64,000 nucleotides of DNA from contig NC_059258.1 in the NCBI RefSeq assembly GCF_017591435.1, positions 5,821,071 through 5,885,070 of the forward strand. Reading direction: 5' to 3'. The DNA comes from Portunus trituberculatus. Lineage: Eukaryota; Arthropoda; Malacostraca; Decapoda; Portunidae. Below, one piece after another: positions 60,931 to 64,000 of this stretch (the stretch's first letter is position 1; every line of letters begins with the position of its first letter). Under the pieces are notes generated by a model. It searched no databases. It saw nothing but the letters and a program-made list of their open reading frames with translations, and was not told the DNA's origin. The translations under genes were made by a program, and so were the position numbers.

Positions 60931-61131
60931 TTAACCCCTTCAGTACTGAGACACATTTACACCATTTTATTGACATTAGGAAGGGTCTATGGAGGTCGGA
61001 AGAGTAATGGCCAGAGTCTTCACTATTTTAATCCCTCACCTAAGTTTCTGAAGCTGTATAGAACTGTATAGAATTACCAGATATTAAGCAGAATGAATAT
61101 GGAAACGCGTCATGGTACTTAAAGGGGTTAA
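60931..61131 (+). mobile_element. TTAA-flanked MITE, copy 5
   Basis: TTAACCCCTTCAGTACTGAG to GGTACTTAAAGGGGTTAA; lies just upstream of the Sulf coding exons. Confidence 0.78.
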
Positions 61132-61174
61132 TTGTGTTTAGTAATGTTTGTTTTGACGTGATGTGCATTGTGAA

Positions 61175-61177
<3 letters not shown>

Positions 61178-61238
<61 letters not shown>
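61178..61238. repeat. (GT)n array before the Sulf coding exon
   Basis: About 30 GT units ending about 22 bp upstream of the acceptor at 61260-61261. Confidence 0.93.
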
Positions 61239-61239
<1 letters not shown>

Positions 61240-61285
61240 TAACAGTCTGTGGTTGTTACAGGCGAGGTGGTAGTGGCGTCTTGAG

Positions 61286-62729
61286 ATGGGAGGCCGGTGG
61301 ACAAGATGGGTCCTGGTGGCGGTGGTAGTGGTCGTGGGCGTCCCTACCTTAGCCCAGCAGAGCCGAACCAACTGGGGGCGGCAGACACCTTCCCAGACTC
61401 CACGCCGCCACCACGCCCCTTCCACGACCCCACCCACACGGAGGTCATGGTGGGACGTAGCGAACGCCCGGCACCATGACCCTGCACGCCCATCCATTCG
61501 AGAGTCGTGGACGGAGGGGCAAAGACAGGACTCACACGCACGCCAGGAGTACTCACCACGCCTGTCCAACCCACGCCACGTCCCCGCCAGTACACGCCGG
61601 CGGGAGCACTACCCAGCACTCAGAAGGACACAGGCTTACCCACAAAGACGTGCCCGTAAGCCAGTCAGCAGTAGGGACCCACCAGTCTTCCAGTCAGCAC
61701 GTCAGCACCAAGCCACCCTGCATAATGCCATTCCAGAACACCACCAGCACCAGCAGCACCACCAGCAGGCTAAGAGGTGGCAGAAGGCCCAGCAGCAGCA
61801 CCGGCCAGCCAGCAGCACCGCCAGCACTACCAGAAGGGACCGCCGGCCTAACATAGTGCTGATTATGACGGATGATCAGGATGTGGAGCTTGGTGAGTGC
61901 TGAGTGCTGACCTGTTTGTTGATTTGTTGATTGGTTTATTGTGATTATTTGTGTGGTTTGTTGTCTTTCAAAGTGCTGACTAATTGCTGGAATATTGTAG
62001 AGTTTAATTCTTATTTCCGGTGTGATCTTTACTTGCTTTGCTTACACTAACCTAAGCTAACCTAACCTAACCTAACCTAACCTAACTTTACCTTACCTAA
62101 CCTAACCTAACCTAACCTAACCTCACCTCACCTCACCTCACCTAACCTAACCTAACCTAACCTAACCTAACCTAACCTAACCTAACCTAACCTAACCTTA
62201 CCTTACCTAACCTAACCTAACCTAACCTAACCTAACCTAACCTTACCTTGCCTTAACCTAACCTAACCTAACCTAACCTAACCTAACCTAACCTAACCTA
62301 ACCTAACCTACCTAACCTAACCTAACCTAACCTAACCTAACCTAACCTAACCTAACCTAACCTAACCTAACCTAACCTTACCTAACCTAACCTAACCTAA
62401 CCTAACCTAACCTAACCTAACCTAACCTAACCTAACCTAACCTAACCTAACCTTACTTAACCCAACCCAAACCAACTCAACCAAACCAAACCCAACCAAA
62501 TTAAAATAGACCCAACCCAACACAACCTAAACTTAACCTAACCCCAAAACAACCTAACCTAACCTCACGTAACCCTGGACACCCCACAGGTTCCCTAAAC
62601 TACATGCCTTACCTGATGGAGCAGTTAAGAGACCGGGGCGCCTATTTCCCTAACGCCTACTGCTCCACGCCCATCTGCTGCCCCTCTCGCTCCTCTCTCC
62701 TGACGGGCCTGTACATTCACAACCACGAG
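61286..62729 (+). CDS. Sulf1: Extracellular heparan sulfate 6-O-endosulfatase (Sulf), first two coding exons; 3' part outside window
   Basis: Exons 61286-61892 and 62590-62729 join in frame (249 codons), and the next donor is GTAAGA at 62730. Sulf enzymes remove 6-O-sulfate from heparan sulfate at the cell surface and so tune growth-factor signalling. The start gives MGGRWTRWVLVAVVVVVGVP, a signal peptide probably cut after TLA near residue 23. About 160 residues rich in Arg, His, Gln, Pro and Ser follow. The catalytic domain opens at residue 187 with RPNIVLIMTDDQDVELGSLN; D196 and D197 are predicted Ca-binding Asp. The sulfatase signature is PICCPSRSSLLTG; C232 would become formylglycine. 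TDDQDVELG separates Sulf from lysosomal sulfatases such as GNS, though GNS is the nearest alternative. An acceptor at 61260-61261 indicates an upstream untranslated exon. The intron carries the (CCTAA)n block. Confidence 0.9.
62043..62460. repeat. Interstitial telomere-type (CCTAA)n/(TTAGG)n block
   Basis: About 80 pentamers, mostly CCTAA with scattered CCTTA, CCTCA and shifted units, then decaying into CCCAA/CCAAA-like sequence up to about 62570. TTAGG is the usual arthropod telomere unit. It lies in the Sulf intron. Confidence 0.92.
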
Positions 62730-62730
62730 G

Positions 62731-63210
62731 TAAGACACGGATGGGAAGAGGAAGGGGTGAGGAAGAAGGAAGAGGAATAGAAGAAGGAAAGGGGTGAGGA
62801 AGGTGGGAGAAGGGAAGGGTGAGGGAGAGGAAAAGGGAGAAAGGAGGGATGGGAGAGAGGAAGAAGAATATGGAAGAGGTGAGGAAGGAAAGGGAAAAGG
62901 AATGAGGGATGGGAAGAAGGGGAAGAAGAAGAGGAGGAAGGAAGATGGAGGAGTGAGGAACAAAGGAGGAGAAGGGTGAGAGAGGGGAAGAGAAAGAAGG
63001 TATGGGTGAGAAGAAGAAGAAGGAAGATGGAGGGGTGAGGAAGAAGGGAGGGGGAAGAGGGGTGAGAGGTGAGGTATAAGAAGGGAGGAATAAAGGGAGA
63101 GAAGAAAGAGCGAAAGAGGAACAAGAAAAGGATGAGAGAGGGGAAGAGAGAGAAGGGGGAGAGGTGAGTGAGGGGAAGAAGAAGGAAGAGGTGAATAAAA
63201 ATGGCTATGA
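62731..63210. repeat. Purine-rich low-complexity tract
   Basis: GGAAGAAGG/GAGGTGAGG-like sequence for about 480 bp in the Sulf intron after 62729; long minus-strand frames here are compositional. Confidence 0.8.
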
Positions 63211-63637
63211 CTAACAAAAGGAAGGCACCAGGACAGGATAGGTAAGCAGAAAAGGTAAACTAATATGATTTGTTGTTTATTCTGACGGTTCCCACGCCTC
63301 CTGTCTTGCCTTGGGAACTAGATTGGCAGGATTCCCTCAGGTGTGTGCAGGTGACAAGTGTGTGGCAGGTAAACAGTGCTATAATGTTCTGGTGTTGCAA
63401 TTTGAAGTCAGCGTGCGTCACACCTCATGGAACTCACCTGTGACTGAAGGAGGTGTTGTAGTATAGGTTATTGTATTTACTCTCTCTCTCTCTCTCTCTC
63501 TCTCAGCTTTTTTGCATTATTATCTTGTTGTGTTAAGTTCTCTCTCTTTTTTTTTTTCTCTTTTCTTCTTCTCTCTTCTCTTATCTTCCTTCCACTTTCG
63601 TATGATTTTCTCTCTACTTTGTTTTTCATATTGTTTC

Positions 63638-63638
<1 letters not shown>

Positions 63639-63733
<95 letters not shown>
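63639..63733. repeat. (CT)n microsatellite
   Basis: About 47 CT units within a CT-rich tract that runs to the window end. Confidence 0.93.
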
Positions 63734-63736
<3 letters not shown>

Positions 63737-64000
63737 ACTCGGTTTCTCTTTCTTTCGTCATTTTGTTCATTTGTCACTTTTTTTTTTCAAGTCCACTCGC
63801 TCCCTCTTATCTCTCCTCTCCTTATCTCTCCTCTCCTTGTCTCTCCTCTACTCTCCTTTCCTCTCTTATTTTCTTTTTTCTCTCCTTACGTCTATTGCAT
63901 GTCTCCCTGTTCTTCTCTTCTCTCTTTTCCTTCCCCCGTCTCATCCCTCCTCTCTTTTCGTCTTATCTAATCCTCTATCCTCTTCTCTCTTCTCCTCTTT

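Larger units (their letters stand above)
42086..61261. other. Gene-poor, microsatellite-dominated region between ELP4 and Sulf
   Basis: Apart from the ELP4 3' UTR I see no supportable exon. Open frames here are poly-Leu, poly-Ser, poly-Thr, His-Thr or Arg-Glu runs translated from simple repeats. The region holds at least thirty arrays of AC, CT/GA, ACT, CCT, TTC, GTG, ATT and AAT, four TTAA-flanked MITE copies, one SINE-3, one LINE-C fragment and short TTAGG runs. Confidence 0.6.

Noticed and set aside
62717..63217. Minus-strand frame of 166 aa rich in Phe, Leu, Ser and Pro
   Set aside because: It is the reverse of a purine-rich intronic tract in Sulf; composition only.

Overview
This is animal nuclear DNA. 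It holds spliced genes with GT-AG introns, dense simple-sequence repeats, non-LTR retrotransposons, tRNA-derived SINEs and short TTAA-flanked elements. An interstitial (CCTAA)n/(TTAGG)n block matches the arthropod telomere unit. The very high load of AC, AG/CT, AT and ACT microsatellites resembles decapod or other malacostracan crustaceans. That placement is inferred; the arthropod signal is stronger than the decapod one.

Gene layout. (1) 103-6483 (+): the 3' five exons of an acidic, probably nuclear protein that I do not recognise. It has paired IKxE SUMO-type motifs, a poly-Thr tract and a C-terminal CSIM CaaX box. (2) 12848-22988 (+): a complete ten-exon TTC5/Strap gene (429 aa). (3) 34561-30187 (-): a complete eight-exon ATG13 gene (447 aa) with HORMA domain, LIR and C-terminal segment, tail-to-tail with TTC5. 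(4) 40958-42085 (+): ELP4 with its whole coding region in one exon, head-to-head with ATG13. (5) 61286 to beyond 62729 (+): the first two coding exons of an extracellular heparan sulfate 6-O-endosulfatase (Sulf), with signal peptide, long basic N-terminal extension and the CCPSR sulfatase signature; the rest lies beyond the window. The genes look like unrelated housekeeping or signalling genes, not a pathway cluster.

Between genes, 42-61 kb has no gene I can support and is dominated by microsatellites. Other parts hold SINEs, LINE pieces and MITEs, many of them inside introns.

The most interesting pattern concerns the repeats. Every copy of one LINE family (LINE-A; four copies) and of a tRNA-derived SINE family (SINE-1; five copies) is bounded by (AC)n arrays, usually on both sides, and each ends in a short A/G-rich motif running straight into (AC)n. 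This suggests an autonomous LINE and a parasitic SINE that insert into AC microsatellites. A different LINE fragment at 59.5-59.9 kb is bounded on both sides by ACT/GCT arrays, as if specific for another microsatellite. A second theme is microsatellite sequence forming or abutting 5' splice sites in TTC5 and ATG13.
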